From: Pseudovibrio axinellae
GTDB taxonomy: Bacteria; Pseudomonadota; Alphaproteobacteria; Rhizobiales; Stappiaceae
Direction: 5' to 3'
Length of the DNA stretch: 64,000 nucleotides
Assembly (NCBI RefSeq): GCF_900110875.1
Contig: NZ_FOFM01000002.1
Coordinates: 620,001-684,000 of the forward strand
The notes below the pieces were generated by a model that worked only from the letters and a program-made list of their open reading frames with translations, did no database searches and was not told the origin of the DNA. Numbering within the stretch: position 1 is the first letter of the stretch; every line of letters starts with the position of its first letter. This document shows, one piece after another, positions 46,380 through 55,018 of the stretch. The position numbers and the translations under genes are program-made.

Positions 46380-47579
46380 TCACCTCTCACTCCAGGAAAC
46401 CACATAGCGTGGTAAATCTGGAAATGGGCCGTCTCCTCTTTGGTCTTTTGTTAGCTCGACGAAGTCTCCGTGTTTGCCAAGCGCAGCAGCGCCAGCTTCC
46501 CAATTGGCAGCCCAAATACCTAGCGCGACCATGGCATAAAACCGGGAATGGCTCGCAGCACAAAAGTCAACACGAATGAGGGCGTCCTTCTTAGCAACAA
46601 CCACGGCGCGGGTGGGCTGTGCATTGTAGGAGGAGGGGGACCACTGACACGCTTCAAAGCATCGCGAAAGGTTGCCATATGCTTTGATTTTTAGGTCAAC
46701 GGAATGTGAGAAAGATGTATCGGTAAAAAAGAGCTCACAGGTATCTAAGCGGTGTCGTTGTGTTTTGGTAATCAGCCGGATTGAAAGAGGAATATACCGG
46801 GAGGCATAGCCAAAGCCGCAAACACCAATGATGTGGTCACGTTCAGGAACAAACCGATCGCCAAGCTGCTTGATGATGCTTTTATGATCCGCTCCAGGAC
46901 CGATCCAGCAGGTTGCAAGCCCCATGCGAGTGGCTTCGATGACCACCTTTTGTAAGCTACGCCCCACATCAACAACAGCCAGTTCGTGGTAGGCGTTTGG
47001 GGCGATGGCAACCAGAAACTCTCGTGTCCCAACAGCAGGCCAAACCACGAGCGGATTATCGACATATTCAAAGCGGATGGGGTAGGGGCTTAAGCAGTTC
47101 TCCGGGCGACTTTGCTGCTGAGCGAGCGATAGAATTGTTTTGCGGTGCTCTTCTGTCAATGCTTGTTTTTGAAAGGAACGACAGGAAACACGCGCCCGCA
47201 TCACCTCAAAAACATCGATATAATTAGGAGGTGGAGGAACCGGCTCAGCTGGGTGGAACCCATAACGCACCGTCGCAATATCAAAGAGGAGATTTGCAAA
47301 AAGGAGCGCTGAAACCACCAAAGGCAGGTCGCGTAGCAGCAACGGCCAGACGCCTGACCATGCCCCCAACCCACCAAGCAGCAGCATCAGCATGCCCGCA
47401 AGCAGATTAGGAATGTATTGCAGCCAACTCGTCCACTGCAGCTTCATCTTAATGCGCCACCACCACGTGGACTCAAACCAGGCTTCATTTGGCGTGGACT
47501 GCGGTGTATCGGGTGGCATAGCGTTGCTCGCTGCTCTACGTTTGCCCAAAGATCCCCAACCGGCATGGCCGAGGATCAT
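46380..47579 (-). CDS. Membrane-anchored nitroreductase-family protein with two half domains
   Basis: A protein of up to 399 residues. A tryptophan-rich N-terminus and two hydrophobic helices (NLLAGMLMLLLGGLGAW; LVVSALLFANLLFD) come first. Two nitroreductase-like halves follow: VMRARVSCRSFQKQALTEEHR near 127-147, and FEACQWSPSSYNAQPTRAVVV near 309-329, the latter with the FMN-loop SxxNxQP pattern. Fused repeats of this kind resemble the TM1586-type putative nitroreductases, but the membrane anchor is unusual. No good ribosome site marks a start; MPPDTP at 47519 is an alternative. Its end lies six bases from the convergent metallo-hydrolase gene. Substrate unknown. Confidence 0.65.
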   Translation of the reverse strand: MILGHAGWGSLGKRRAASNAMPPDTPQSTPNEAWFESTWWWRIKMKLQWTSWLQYIPNLLAGMLMLLLGGLGAWSGVWPLLLRDLPLVVSALLFANLLFDIATVRYGFHPAEPVPPPPNYIDVFEVMRARVSCRSFQKQALTEEHRKTILSLAQQQSRPENCLSPYPIRFEYVDNPLVVWPAVGTREFLVAIAPNAYHELAVVDVGRSLQKVVIEATRMGLATCWIGPGADHKSIIKQLGDRFVPERDHIIGVCGFGYASRYIPLSIRLITKTQRHRLDTCELFFTDTSFSHSVDLKIKAYGNLSRCFEACQWSPSSYNAQPTRAVVVAKKDALIRVDFCAASHSRFYAMVALGIWAANWEAGAAALGKHGDFVELTKDQRGDGPFPDLPRYVVSWSER

Positions 47580-47654
47580 ACGAGCGTTCTAGCAGAGCAA
47601 GGTGAGCAAACCGTGTTTTTCAAAAACGATCAGTTTCTGCGTAAAGGCTACGTC

Positions 47655-48641
47655 TTACACAGCAGCCTTGACCGCTGGTCCGGGACGATACAGGAACCGG
47701 TTGAACGCATCTTCAGGCACCATCAGGATCAGTCGTGAAATCACAGTCATTGCGGCAACGCAGAACACGAACCGTCCAAGAAGGGCACCAGACCAGTGGG
47801 CGCCAAACGTCATCATCACCAGCGGATCTTCAATCAAGCCATGGCAAATGCCCATGAACGAGAGCGACAGCACCACATCACGAGAGGAGAGCTTACCTTC
47901 CTGCGCTTCTTTGATGATCAGCCCACCGCCATAAGACAACCCCAGCAACACACCAACCATGGTGATCGGCGTTGCCGCCTTGCTGATGCCCATAAGCCGC
48001 AGCAGGGGCGAAAGTAACCAGCCGATGAGATCGGTGATCTTCATCAGCTCCAACAGTTTCAGGAAAACAATCAGCGCAAGAATGACCCAGAACAAGGTGA
48101 AGAGCAGGGATGTGCTGGAATACCCCCACTGCAACCATGTTTCATCGATGCTTGGTGTATATGGCAGCCAGGAAAGCTGCATAGGTTCTTGCAGCCACCC
48201 TCCTTTTGAGTAGATCAGGTTGAGCACGATACCGTAGCTGATACCAACTACAAACCGTAGACCAGAGGAGAAAATGAAGCTGATACCGGCACGCCGGGAG
48301 ATGCTTTGTTCCAATGGTAAAGCATGCGCAATAAGCACGACAGAAAGCAGCACCGTCACATCAGCAACGGACAGTGACAGCAGCGGCAAGATGCTGATCA
48401 TCACAGCGACAGCAGAATAGGTGCTCACCAGCAAGCCCACGGCAAGAACCAGACCCGCAGCAGCAGGTAGGCCCATCAAGCCCATCAAAGGCTCAAGCAC
48501 GGTGCCAAGATAGTCAACCATGCCAAATTCCATGCCAACGCGCACAAGGATCATAACGGGGACCATGGTTTTGAGCATGATCCAGAAAAGCTCAACGGAA
48601 TCTTTTCCGGTTTTTTTGCAAGCAGCGGTAAAACTATTCAT
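47655..48641 (-). CDS. Gate-domain (nucleoside-recognition-like) membrane protein
   Basis: A 328-residue membrane protein with about eight helices and two internal halves of similar plan: FWIMLKTMVPVMILVRVG...GLPAAAGLVLAV and FTLFWVILALIVFLKLLE...ISKAATPITMVGVLLGL. Such Gate domains occur in nucleoside carriers and the spore proteins SpmA/SpmB, and transport is likely but unproven. It lies between the nucleobase-type ABC cluster and amino-acid genes. Its stop is 76 bases before the nitroreductase gene on the same strand, so these two may be cotranscribed. Confidence 0.72.
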   Translation of the reverse strand: MNSFTAACKKTGKDSVELFWIMLKTMVPVMILVRVGMEFGMVDYLGTVLEPLMGLMGLPAAAGLVLAVGLLVSTYSAVAVMISILPLLSLSVADVTVLLSVVLIAHALPLEQSISRRAGISFIFSSGLRFVVGISYGIVLNLIYSKGGWLQEPMQLSWLPYTPSIDETWLQWGYSSTSLLFTLFWVILALIVFLKLLELMKITDLIGWLLSPLLRLMGISKAATPITMVGVLLGLSYGGGLIIKEAQEGKLSSRDVVLSLSFMGICHGLIEDPLVMMTFGAHWSGALLGRFVFCVAAMTVISRLILMVPEDAFNRFLYRPGPAVKAAV

Positions 48642-48821
48642 TTTGAGACCAGAGCAGCGCGTGCCTCTGCTATTAAAGGCACTGCAGGTAAAGGAAGGTG
48701 GGGAAGCAAGAGGAAGCCCATCCGCTCGCTAACAGCCTGAGGAAACTTCTAAATTGTTTCTGGTTGCGGCGAAATAGCGTTTTGCTCAAGCCTCACAACC
48801 ATATTTCTCAAATATTCCAGC

Positions 48822-48861
48822 TTTATAAAAACGAAAGCGCCTGCCACAGGGACAGGCGCTT
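48822..48861 (-). terminator. Terminator after ornithine cyclodeaminase
   Basis: AAGCGCCTG (48835-48843) pairs perfectly with CAGGCGCTT (48853-48861). On the minus strand it ends in TCGTTTTTATA. It lies 45 bases after the gene's stop. Confidence 0.88.
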
Positions 48862-48905
48862 GCAACGCTTTGACAAGAAGGTAAGAGCTTTAGAACGTGA
48901 TGCTC

Positions 48906-49934
48906 TTACTCGGCCGCTTCTTTGATATCCAAAAGACCGAAGAGGTTGCGAGGATCAGTAGGATCTGCAATCATTTCCAAATCTTGACTGTCTTCTTCCT
49001 GCTTCGCCAGATCGTAGATGTAACGCAGACCAGAGAAGTCCTCGATGGCAAAGCCAACGGAATCGAACAGCGTGATCTCGCGATCCGTCGCGCGTCCCTG
49101 AGCTGTTCCAGTAATCACTTCCCAAAGCTCTACAACCGGATAGTCGTCGTCCAGCTGTTGGATTTCACCCTCAATACGGGTCTGCTCAGGGTATTCCACG
49201 AAGATCTTGGAGCGCAGCAAAATATCCTTGTGCAGCTCGGTCTTGCCAGGGCAGTCACCACCAATTGCGTTGATGTGCACGCCAGCGCCAACCATGTTGT
49301 CAGTCAAGATGGTCGCCTGCTGCTTGTCGGCAGTCACCGTGGTGATGATGTCAGCCCCGGTGATTGCTTCTTCTGAACTGCGGCAGATGGTGATGGTAAA
49401 GCCCTTGCCATCAAGGTTGGCTGCACACTTCTCCGTGGCTTCTGCATCAATATCATACAGGCGGAGATTGGTGATGCCCATCACCGCCTTAAACGCCAGT
49501 GCCTGAAACTCAGATTGCGCACCATTCCCAATGATTGCCATCGTCTTGGAGTCCGGGCGTGCCAGATGTTTTGCTGCCATAACAGAGGTAGCAGCAGTCC
49601 GCAGAGCAGTCAGAACGGTCATTTCAGACAAAAAGAACGGATATCCCGTATCCACATCAGCCAGCATCCCAAATGCTGTAACTGTCTGCTTGCCTTCCTT
49701 GGTATTTTTAGGGTGACCGTTGACGTATTTGAAGCTGTACAGCTGCCCGTCACTGGTGGGCATAAGTTCAATAACACCAACTTTAGAGTGGCTTGCAACG
49801 CGCGGTGTTTTATCAAACAGCGGCCAGCGGCGATAATCTTCTTCGACATACTCGGTCATGCCCTTGAGGACATTTTCAATACCGTGTTTGTTGACCAATT
49901 CTAATATTTTAGAAACGCTTACGAACTGGACCAT
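48906..49934 (-). CDS. Ornithine cyclodeaminase
   Basis: This NAD-dependent enzyme converts ornithine to proline and ammonia. The 342-residue protein has the dinucleotide fold MAIIGNGAQSEFQALAF near 130-146, DIITTVTADK, and the block DSVGFAIEDFSGLRY. In this block the aspartate is the catalytic acid of true cyclodeaminases. RTAATSVMAAKHLARPDS is also conserved. AGGAAA precedes the ATG. It follows the arginase gene after 37 bases, so arginine is taken to proline in two steps. The superfamily also contains pyrroline-2-carboxylate reductases, but the partner argues for ornithine. Confidence 0.92.
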   Translation of the reverse strand: MVQFVSVSKILELVNKHGIENVLKGMTEYVEEDYRRWPLFDKTPRVASHSKVGVIELMPTSDGQLYSFKYVNGHPKNTKEGKQTVTAFGMLADVDTGYPFFLSEMTVLTALRTAATSVMAAKHLARPDSKTMAIIGNGAQSEFQALAFKAVMGITNLRLYDIDAEATEKCAANLDGKGFTITICRSSEEAITGADIITTVTADKQQATILTDNMVGAGVHINAIGGDCPGKTELHKDILLRSKIFVEYPEQTRIEGEIQQLDDDYPVVELWEVITGTAQGRATDREITLFDSVGFAIEDFSGLRYIYDLAKQEEDSQDLEMIADPTDPRNLFGLLDIKEAAE

Positions 49935-49971
49935 TGGGGTTTCCTATCTAAAAGCTTTGTTATTTTAAAGG

Positions 49972-50898
49972 TCAGGCCCGGTTTGGATGGTCCAGCACTT
50001 GCTTACCAAACAAGCTGGAAACCAGATCTGTCATCAGAGTCGCTGTGCGCCCGCGCACATCCAAAAACGGGTTGAGCTCGACCAGATCAACGGACGTAAC
50101 GAGTTGGCTATCGCAGAGCATTTCCATAATCAGATGAGCCTCGCGGAAGGTTGCGCCGCCTGGCACTGTAGTTCCAACCGCTGGAGCAATATCTGGATCC
50201 AGAAAGTCGACATCAAAGCTCACGTGAAGGCGGCCATTTGCCTTTTTCACACGGCTTAAGAACTCGGTGACCGGTTTGACGACACCATTTTCATCGATCC
50301 TGCGCATATCATAAGTCTCGATGCCAGCTTTTTGCAGGGCAGATCGCTCTGGGTTGTCAACGGAACGTAAACCCATCATGCAGATGTTTTCAGGTTTGAT
50401 TGCCGTATTCAGCTTTGGGTAGTAGCCCTCAAAACCGGAGAGTCCGCAAAAGTATGCAGCTGGTGTGCCATGTAAATTGCCACTGCTTGTTGTGCTCAGA
50501 TTATGAAAATCAGGATGCGCATCAAGCCAGAGCACGAATTGTTCTTCACCTGCTTCTTCTGCTGCCTGAGCAATCCCGCTCACTGTGCCTGCTGCCATGG
50601 AGTGATCCCCACCCAGAAACAGCGGCAAACTACCTTCTCGCATTTCCTCCAATGCGACGGCATGCAGCTTCTCAGTCCAGCTGATTGTATCACTCAAATG
50701 GTGGACAGCACTGTTAGAATGAACCCGATTTGGACCTGGCTCTGGTAAAACGTTGCCACGATCTATAACGGAGTAACCCAGTGCTTCTAAGGAGCCTTGC
50801 AGCCCGGCAGTGCGCAGTGCATCTGGACCCATCACACAGCCCTGAATGTTGGTTCCTGTCTGTACTGGTGCACCTATAAGCACGACGGTATTTTTCAT
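49972..50898 (-). CDS. rocF: Arginase
   Basis: Arginase cleaves arginine to ornithine and urea with a binuclear manganese site. The 308-residue protein shows the three family signatures: LFLGGDHSMAAGTVSG near 92-107, LWLDAHPDFHN near 123-133 and VSFDVDFLDPDIAPAVGT near 223-240. It also has the loop with H-N-L-STTSSGNLHGTP that distinguishes arginases. AGGAAAC precedes the ATG. Urea made here adds to the urea made by the ureidoglycolate lyase elsewhere in the window. Confidence 0.95.
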   Translation of the reverse strand: MKNTVVLIGAPVQTGTNIQGCVMGPDALRTAGLQGSLEALGYSVIDRGNVLPEPGPNRVHSNSAVHHLSDTISWTEKLHAVALEEMREGSLPLFLGGDHSMAAGTVSGIAQAAEEAGEEQFVLWLDAHPDFHNLSTTSSGNLHGTPAAYFCGLSGFEGYYPKLNTAIKPENICMMGLRSVDNPERSALQKAGIETYDMRRIDENGVVKPVTEFLSRVKKANGRLHVSFDVDFLDPDIAPAVGTTVPGGATFREAHLIMEMLCDSQLVTSVDLVELNPFLDVRGRTATLMTDLVSSLFGKQVLDHPNRA

Positions 50899-51017
50899 TC
50901 CCGTTTCCTATTTTAACCCGATATGGGTATTATCCTTGTGGAAGTGGCGGTAGAAAGCTGGCATTGTGATCAAAATGGTTGTCACATTAGCCAATTTGGT
51001 AAGTAAGGTTACGCACT

Positions 51018-51470
51018 TTGGACGAAATAGACCAAAAAATCATCGCCATACTACGTAGAAATGCGAGGGCGAGTATTTCGGATCTAGCCCTTGAGCTGAA
51101 GATTTCTCGCTCAACGGTCCGCACGCGCATGGAACGCCTGAGATCAGCCGGGGATATCCTCGGCTATACCGTGGTGCTTCGAGGGGATGTTTTCGAACAA
51201 CCTGTTCGCGGCATCATGATGATTGAGATTGAGGGAAAAGGCACACACCGCATTGTCAACCAGCTCAATAAAATGACTGAAATCTCCGCATTGCACACGA
51301 CAAACGGCAAATGGGATTTAATCATTGAATTGGGAACGGACACTCTGGTCCATTTTGATGATGTTTTACGTCGTGTACGCCTTATCGATGGCATTGCCGC
51401 CAGTGAGACCAATCTGCTGCTTTCAACAAAGCGCACCAGCAACGCCACTCGGAACGTAGTACTAGATTAA
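51018..51470 (+). CDS. Lrp/AsnC-family regulator
   Basis: A 150-residue regulator. The N-terminal helix-turn-helix reads DEIDQKIIAILRRNARASISDLALELKISRSTVRTRMERL in sequence across residues 2-42. The C-terminal RAM/AsnC ligand domain holds the last half (VRGIMMIEIEGKG; LHTTNGKWDLIIELG). The start is a TTG, with AAGG about nine bases upstream. It is divergent from the arginase operon over a 119-base gap, the usual layout for an arginine- or ornithine-responsive activator such as ArgR/BkdR-type Lrp proteins in alphaproteobacteria. Confidence 0.92.
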   Translation: MDEIDQKIIAILRRNARASISDLALELKISRSTVRTRMERLRSAGDILGYTVVLRGDVFEQPVRGIMMIEIEGKGTHRIVNQLNKMTEISALHTTNGKWDLIIELGTDTLVHFDDVLRRVRLIDGIAASETNLLLSTKRTSNATRNVVLD

Positions 51471-51646
51471 ACTCAAAGCAGTCCTGAGAACAGAATATTC
51501 AATTTTGCAAAAACTCTGAGACCGCCAGCTGGTTTCAACCTGATGTGCAATGGCTTGGATCTTTCATGCAGCCAGCTGGTCGGAGCCAGTGAAAGCATGA
51601 CTGTGTTGTGATGCATCAGCCCATAACGGTGGGCCTGTATATAAAG

Positions 51647-51681
51647 AAGCCGGAGGCGGGTTTCCGCTCTCCGGCTTTTAG
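51647..51681. terminator. Bidirectional terminator between lrp-type gene and ygjV-like gene
   Basis: AAGCCGGAG (51647-51655) pairs with CTCCGGCTT (51669-51677), and an inner GCGG/CCGC extends the stem. TTTTAG follows on the plus strand and CTTCTTTATA on the minus, so both convergent genes can end here. Confidence 0.88.
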
Positions 51682-51712
51682 TTTAGGTTCTTGGCTTATT
51701 GAGGCGAGAGCC

Positions 51713-51958
51713 TTACGCTTCTTTTGTCGTAAGTTCTTGTTGTTGTTTTTGTTTTCTCAGTTTTGCCAAGTGATAGATGTTGATGAGCACACACATGCCA
51801 TTGAGCAAGACCACTGGGTATGCAGCAACGGATAATCCGTAGAGGGTGAACAAAGAGCACCCGATCATATTGATCACGCGAAGCCACAAGACGTTGCTCA
51901 TGAGCAGAGACGTCATCACAGTGATTGAGGCAAGGTAGCCTACAAGTTCCATGTTCAT
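51713..51958 (-). CDS. Small YgjV-like inner-membrane protein
   Basis: An 81-residue protein with three hydrophobic segments: LVGYLASITVMTSLLMSNVLWL, MIGCSLFTLYGLSVAAYPVVLL and NGMCVLINIYHLAKL. The pattern LRVINMIGCSLFTLYGL...PVVLLNG is that of the short YgjV-type family. The function is unknown; the fold is SWEET-like in appearance. It overlaps the deoD stop (TAATG), so it is made together with the phosphorylase. A basic, glutamine-rich tail ends the protein. Confidence 0.75.
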   Translation of the reverse strand: MNMELVGYLASITVMTSLLMSNVLWLRVINMIGCSLFTLYGLSVAAYPVVLLNGMCVLINIYHLAKLRKQKQQQELTTKEA

Positions 51959-52686
51959 TATGCGTCTACTGGTTCTGGAATTGTTGCGTACGCAGTTTCC
52001 AGTGCCAGTTCCATCATCTGGTTGAAGCTGGTTTGACGTTCTTCAGAGGACGTTTCTTCAGCGGTGATAAGGTGATCAGAAACGGTCAGCACACAAAGCG
52101 CTTTAACGCGGAATTCTGCTGCAATGGCAAACAACGCAGCTGCTTCCATCTCAACAGCCATAACGTTCATTTTCTGCATTGCAGGCAACAGAGCAGGGTT
52201 CGAGCCGTAGAACAGATCACCTGACAAAATATTGCCAAAACGTGGTGAGAGGCCCAGTTTGTCAGCTGTGTCTGCACAGGTCCGCAACAGGCCAAAATCA
52301 GGTGCTGCAGCGTAGTCATAACCAGCAAAGCGGTCGCGGATCATGGAAGAAGAGGTGCTGGCACCGGTTGCCACAATGAGATCACGCAGTTTCAGCTCTT
52401 CGTCAACAGCGCCGCAGCTGCCGATGCGAATGATCTTTTTCACGCCGTAATAATTGATCAGCTCATGAGCATAGATAGAGATGGACGGCATACCCATGCC
52501 ATGTGCCATAACGGAAACTGGCTTGCCTTTATATTCCCCAGTAAAACCGAGCACATTGCGCACGTTTGTTACTTCGCGGACATTTTCCAGATAGGTTTCA
52601 GCAATATACTTTGCGCGAAGCGGATCACCCGGCATGAGGACTGTTTCAGCAAAGTCTCCAGTCTGGGCGTTGATATGCGGTGTCAT
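51958..52686 (-). CDS. deoD: Purine-nucleoside phosphorylase (DeoD type)
   Basis: DeoD cleaves purine (deoxy)nucleosides with phosphate to a free base and (deoxy)ribose 1-phosphate. The 242-residue protein is of the hexameric class: MTPHINAQTGDFAETVLMPG, RIGSCGAV, the GDLFYGSNP segment, AVEMEAAALFAIA with the ribose-binding ME pair, and TVSDHLITAEE with the catalytic aspartate. AGGAGA precedes the ATG. It is divergent from a Crp/Fnr-like gene, which is the natural regulator candidate. Confidence 0.96.
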   Translation of the reverse strand: MTPHINAQTGDFAETVLMPGDPLRAKYIAETYLENVREVTNVRNVLGFTGEYKGKPVSVMAHGMGMPSISIYAHELINYYGVKKIIRIGSCGAVDEELKLRDLIVATGASTSSSMIRDRFAGYDYAAAPDFGLLRTCADTADKLGLSPRFGNILSGDLFYGSNPALLPAMQKMNVMAVEMEAAALFAIAAEFRVKALCVLTVSDHLITAEETSSEERQTSFNQMMELALETAYATIPEPVDA

Positions 52687-52744
52687 CAGATTCTCCTATG
52701 CAGCTTGCAAGGAGCAGGCTAAAAATATCTCAGGTTTAAAAACA

Positions 52745-52756
52745 GGACAATTGTCC
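52745..52756. promoter_or_regulatory. Palindrome between deoD and the Crp/Fnr-like gene
   Basis: GGACAATTGTCC is a perfect 12-base palindrome in the 96-base divergent gap, 27 bases before the Crp/Fnr-like start. It is a candidate operator for that regulator. It is not the classical TGTGA-type Crp site. Confidence 0.5.
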
Positions 52757-52782
52757 GTATCGTTCAATTAAATAGCGCAAAA

Positions 52783-53442
52783 ATGACAATTAAAACCCTT
52801 GCTCAAAACGGACATAAGGAAGTGACCCAATGGATCAAAAACGGTCCATTTGTTTTGCGCCGAATGGAAGCCGGTGACTATTTGCTCCGGCAAGGCCAGA
52901 TACTGGAACACCTATACTGGGTGGAGGACGGATTTTGTACCGTCAGCTACACCGCAGCCAACGGAAGACGCTTTAGTCATGGCCGCTTTAGCCTTGAATA
53001 TCGCTTGTATGGCGAGATCGAATTTTTAACCGGAAAACCAGTCCAGTTTGATATCCGCTGCGATGGTGATGTCAGCGTGCGGGTGATCCCCAAAGCGGAC
53101 CTGGAAACGCTGCTTGCCCAAAAGCCGCATGTGGGCATTTGGCTTAGCCAATATCTGGCAGATACCTATCAAGGTGTGATGGACAGGGTAACAACGCACT
53201 TCATGTACCCACTGGCCTATAACATTGCTAAGGATTTGCTGCTTCGTGAGCTGGGCAACAAGCCTCCCCTCCAGTTTGAACGCGTCTTTCGCGAGGCCGA
53301 GCGCTTTGGTTGCTCAGAGCGAGTCTATCGCCGTGCTGTGAGCCAGCTGCTGGAGCAGGGGTTGGTTGAAAAGACAGGCCGTGTGCTCAAAGTCGCCGAT
53401 AAGGACAAACTGGAACGCTATCTGGCCGAAGAAGAGCAATAA
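52783..53442 (+). CDS. Crp/Fnr-family regulator (YeiL-like)
   Basis: A 219-residue regulator. The cyclic-nucleotide-like domain covers about 25-125 (RRMEAGDYLLRQGQILEHLYWVEDGFCTVSY; YGEIEFLTG). A long dimer helix follows (WLSQYLADTYQGVMDRVTTHF), then a winged helix (FREAERFGCSERVYRRAVSQLLEQGLVEK). No FNR cysteine set or cAMP-binding arginine pattern is seen, so the ligand is unknown. Overall form and the nearby nucleoside phosphorylase recall YeiL, whose gene lies near nucleoside genes in enteric bacteria. Confidence 0.83.
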   Translation: MTIKTLAQNGHKEVTQWIKNGPFVLRRMEAGDYLLRQGQILEHLYWVEDGFCTVSYTAANGRRFSHGRFSLEYRLYGEIEFLTGKPVQFDIRCDGDVSVRVIPKADLETLLAQKPHVGIWLSQYLADTYQGVMDRVTTHFMYPLAYNIAKDLLLRELGNKPPLQFERVFREAERFGCSERVYRRAVSQLLEQGLVEKTGRVLKVADKDKLERYLAEEEQ

Positions 53443-53455
53443 CCGAAAGCTCGGC

Positions 53456-54244
53456 CTATCGTGGATTTTCTGCAATAAACAGCAAAACCTTGTGAGGTGA
53501 CCGAATAATCCCGCCGCTCTGCTCTAAACGTTCACCAATAGTAGAAATGAGCTGTGCCTGCTGTTCCTCAGTGGCATTGCTGCCCGGTGGGTAGGAGGTC
53601 AATGTTGAGAAGATGACCTCTGCATTCTCAATGGCATATACATCTTCATAGATGAGCTGCGTTATCTTATCAAAGCGCTGCGCGAGCATCGCGGCTACCT
53701 TTGCGGGGGGAGCCATAACCGTCGAGGGATCAACAGGCGCAACATCAAAAACTTGGCTATTAAGTTCATAGACCTTTTTGAGATTGGAACTGTCATTAAT
53801 CGCAATCATCACTTTCCCGTCAGGTCGCAGAATACGCCTCATCTCATTTAGTGCTTTGTCGGGATCGCTGAGATGGTAAACCATGTGCAATGCCATAACG
53901 AAATCAAAGGATGCATCTTCAAACGGTAACGCCTCGGCGATTTCAACATGCCCGCTCACCTGCGTGATTGCGGAAAGTTTACCCAATGTTTCCTGAGCTT
54001 CAGCAACCATCTGCGCGGATTGATCCAGCAATGAAACAAAAAGGCCGGATGGCAGTGCATTCTGGTTCTGATCCCAGAACCATCCTGTCCCACAGCCTAT
54101 GTCGGCGATATTGCTACCAGCTTTAAAACCGGCCTGACCGCAGGCCCAGTTGAACCAGCTCTTATTTGCATAAGTTCGGTGAAGATTAGCCCTCGTCCTT
54201 AGGTTTTTGCTGGTCTTGTACTGCTTAGAAACATCGACTGGCAT
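53456..54244 (-). CDS. SAM-dependent methyltransferase (class I)
   Basis: A 262-residue methyltransferase. Motif I is NIADIGCGTGWFW near 44-56, the acidic loop is SLLDQSAQMVAEAQ, and FDFVMALHMVYHL and LNEMRRILRPDGKVMIAIND complete the SAM-binding fold of the UbiE/type-11 group. No substrate domain is recognisable. There is no good ribosome site before the ATG at 54244. It is convergent with the Crp/Fnr-like gene, with a gap of 13 bases. Confidence 0.85.
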   Translation of the reverse strand: MPVDVSKQYKTSKNLRTRANLHRTYANKSWFNWACGQAGFKAGSNIADIGCGTGWFWDQNQNALPSGLFVSLLDQSAQMVAEAQETLGKLSAITQVSGHVEIAEALPFEDASFDFVMALHMVYHLSDPDKALNEMRRILRPDGKVMIAINDSSNLKKVYELNSQVFDVAPVDPSTVMAPPAKVAAMLAQRFDKITQLIYEDVYAIENAEVIFSTLTSYPPGSNATEEQQAQLISTIGERLEQSGGIIRSPHKVLLFIAENPR

Positions 54245-54337
54245 GAACTATCCAATCTTTGTAAATACAATTGAAGGAATACAAGTAGCAGTCTATGAAT
54301 AACGAAAGGTACGAGCAAGCAAAAAGGGAAACTAGGT

Positions 54338-55009
54338 TTGCAGCGCAATCAGACTGATAGATTTCTGCCCGAGACCCTTGCGCAAATCTGGTATTATTCA
54401 GGTCAACTTGGCATGTCAGGACCAATTCTACCAGATGGCTGCAGAGATCTGATCGTTACGGAGATGAAAGGCGAGCGCCCTTCATGGCAAGTTTCAGAAC
54501 TGTTTGACGAGCCGCACCAAATCGAACGCATCACCGTAAAGCGCATGATCGGCTTTCGCCTCAAACCGGGAACACAGGTGAATAAGCCAGCACTGCTTGC
54601 AGCACTCAATAGCTTGAAGTCCTGGGACGAAACAAGGATCTGCGAACAGCTGGCAGAGCAAACCAGCCTAAACAACAAGGTCTTTGAAGCGCTGAGCTGC
54701 ATCCAGAAGGAGCAACTGTCTATTGCCGCCTCCGCTGGAACGTTGGGAGTGACGCTCAAAACTTTGCAGCGCACGCTGGCGCGCCACACCAACCGCTCCC
54801 CGGTCTACTGGCGCCAGCTGGCCCGTATTCGCAAAGCAGCCCGCCATATCGAGTCTGCTCAAAACTGGGCCGACTTCGCCTTGGACAACGGTTTCTCTGA
54901 CCAAGCTCACATGACCCGCGAGTTCCAACGCTGGTTCGGCACTTCGCCAATGCAGTTCGTCGCAAATATAGGCTTCAGACAGCAAGCCCAATCGGTCGCC
55001 TTTGGCTAA
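54338..55009 (+). CDS. AraC-family transcriptional regulator
   Basis: A 223-residue regulator. The first half holds LAQIWYYSGQLGMSGPILPDGCRDLIV, a short sensor found in DUF6597-type AraC proteins. The C-terminal AraC domain has two helix-turn-helices: SIAASAGTLGVTLKTLQRTLARHTN, and ADFALDNGFSDQAHMTREFQRWFGTSP. The frame begins with a TTG at 54338; AAGGGA is about eleven bases upstream, so the start is uncertain. It is divergent from the methyltransferase and convergent with the VOC gene, its possible partners. Confidence 0.87.
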   Translation: MQRNQTDRFLPETLAQIWYYSGQLGMSGPILPDGCRDLIVTEMKGERPSWQVSELFDEPHQIERITVKRMIGFRLKPGTQVNKPALLAALNSLKSWDETRICEQLAEQTSLNNKVFEALSCIQKEQLSIAASAGTLGVTLKTLQRTLARHTNRSPVYWRQLARIRKAARHIESAQNWADFALDNGFSDQAHMTREFQRWFGTSPMQFVANIGFRQQAQSVAFG

Positions 55010-55018
55010 GCTCCCCTA

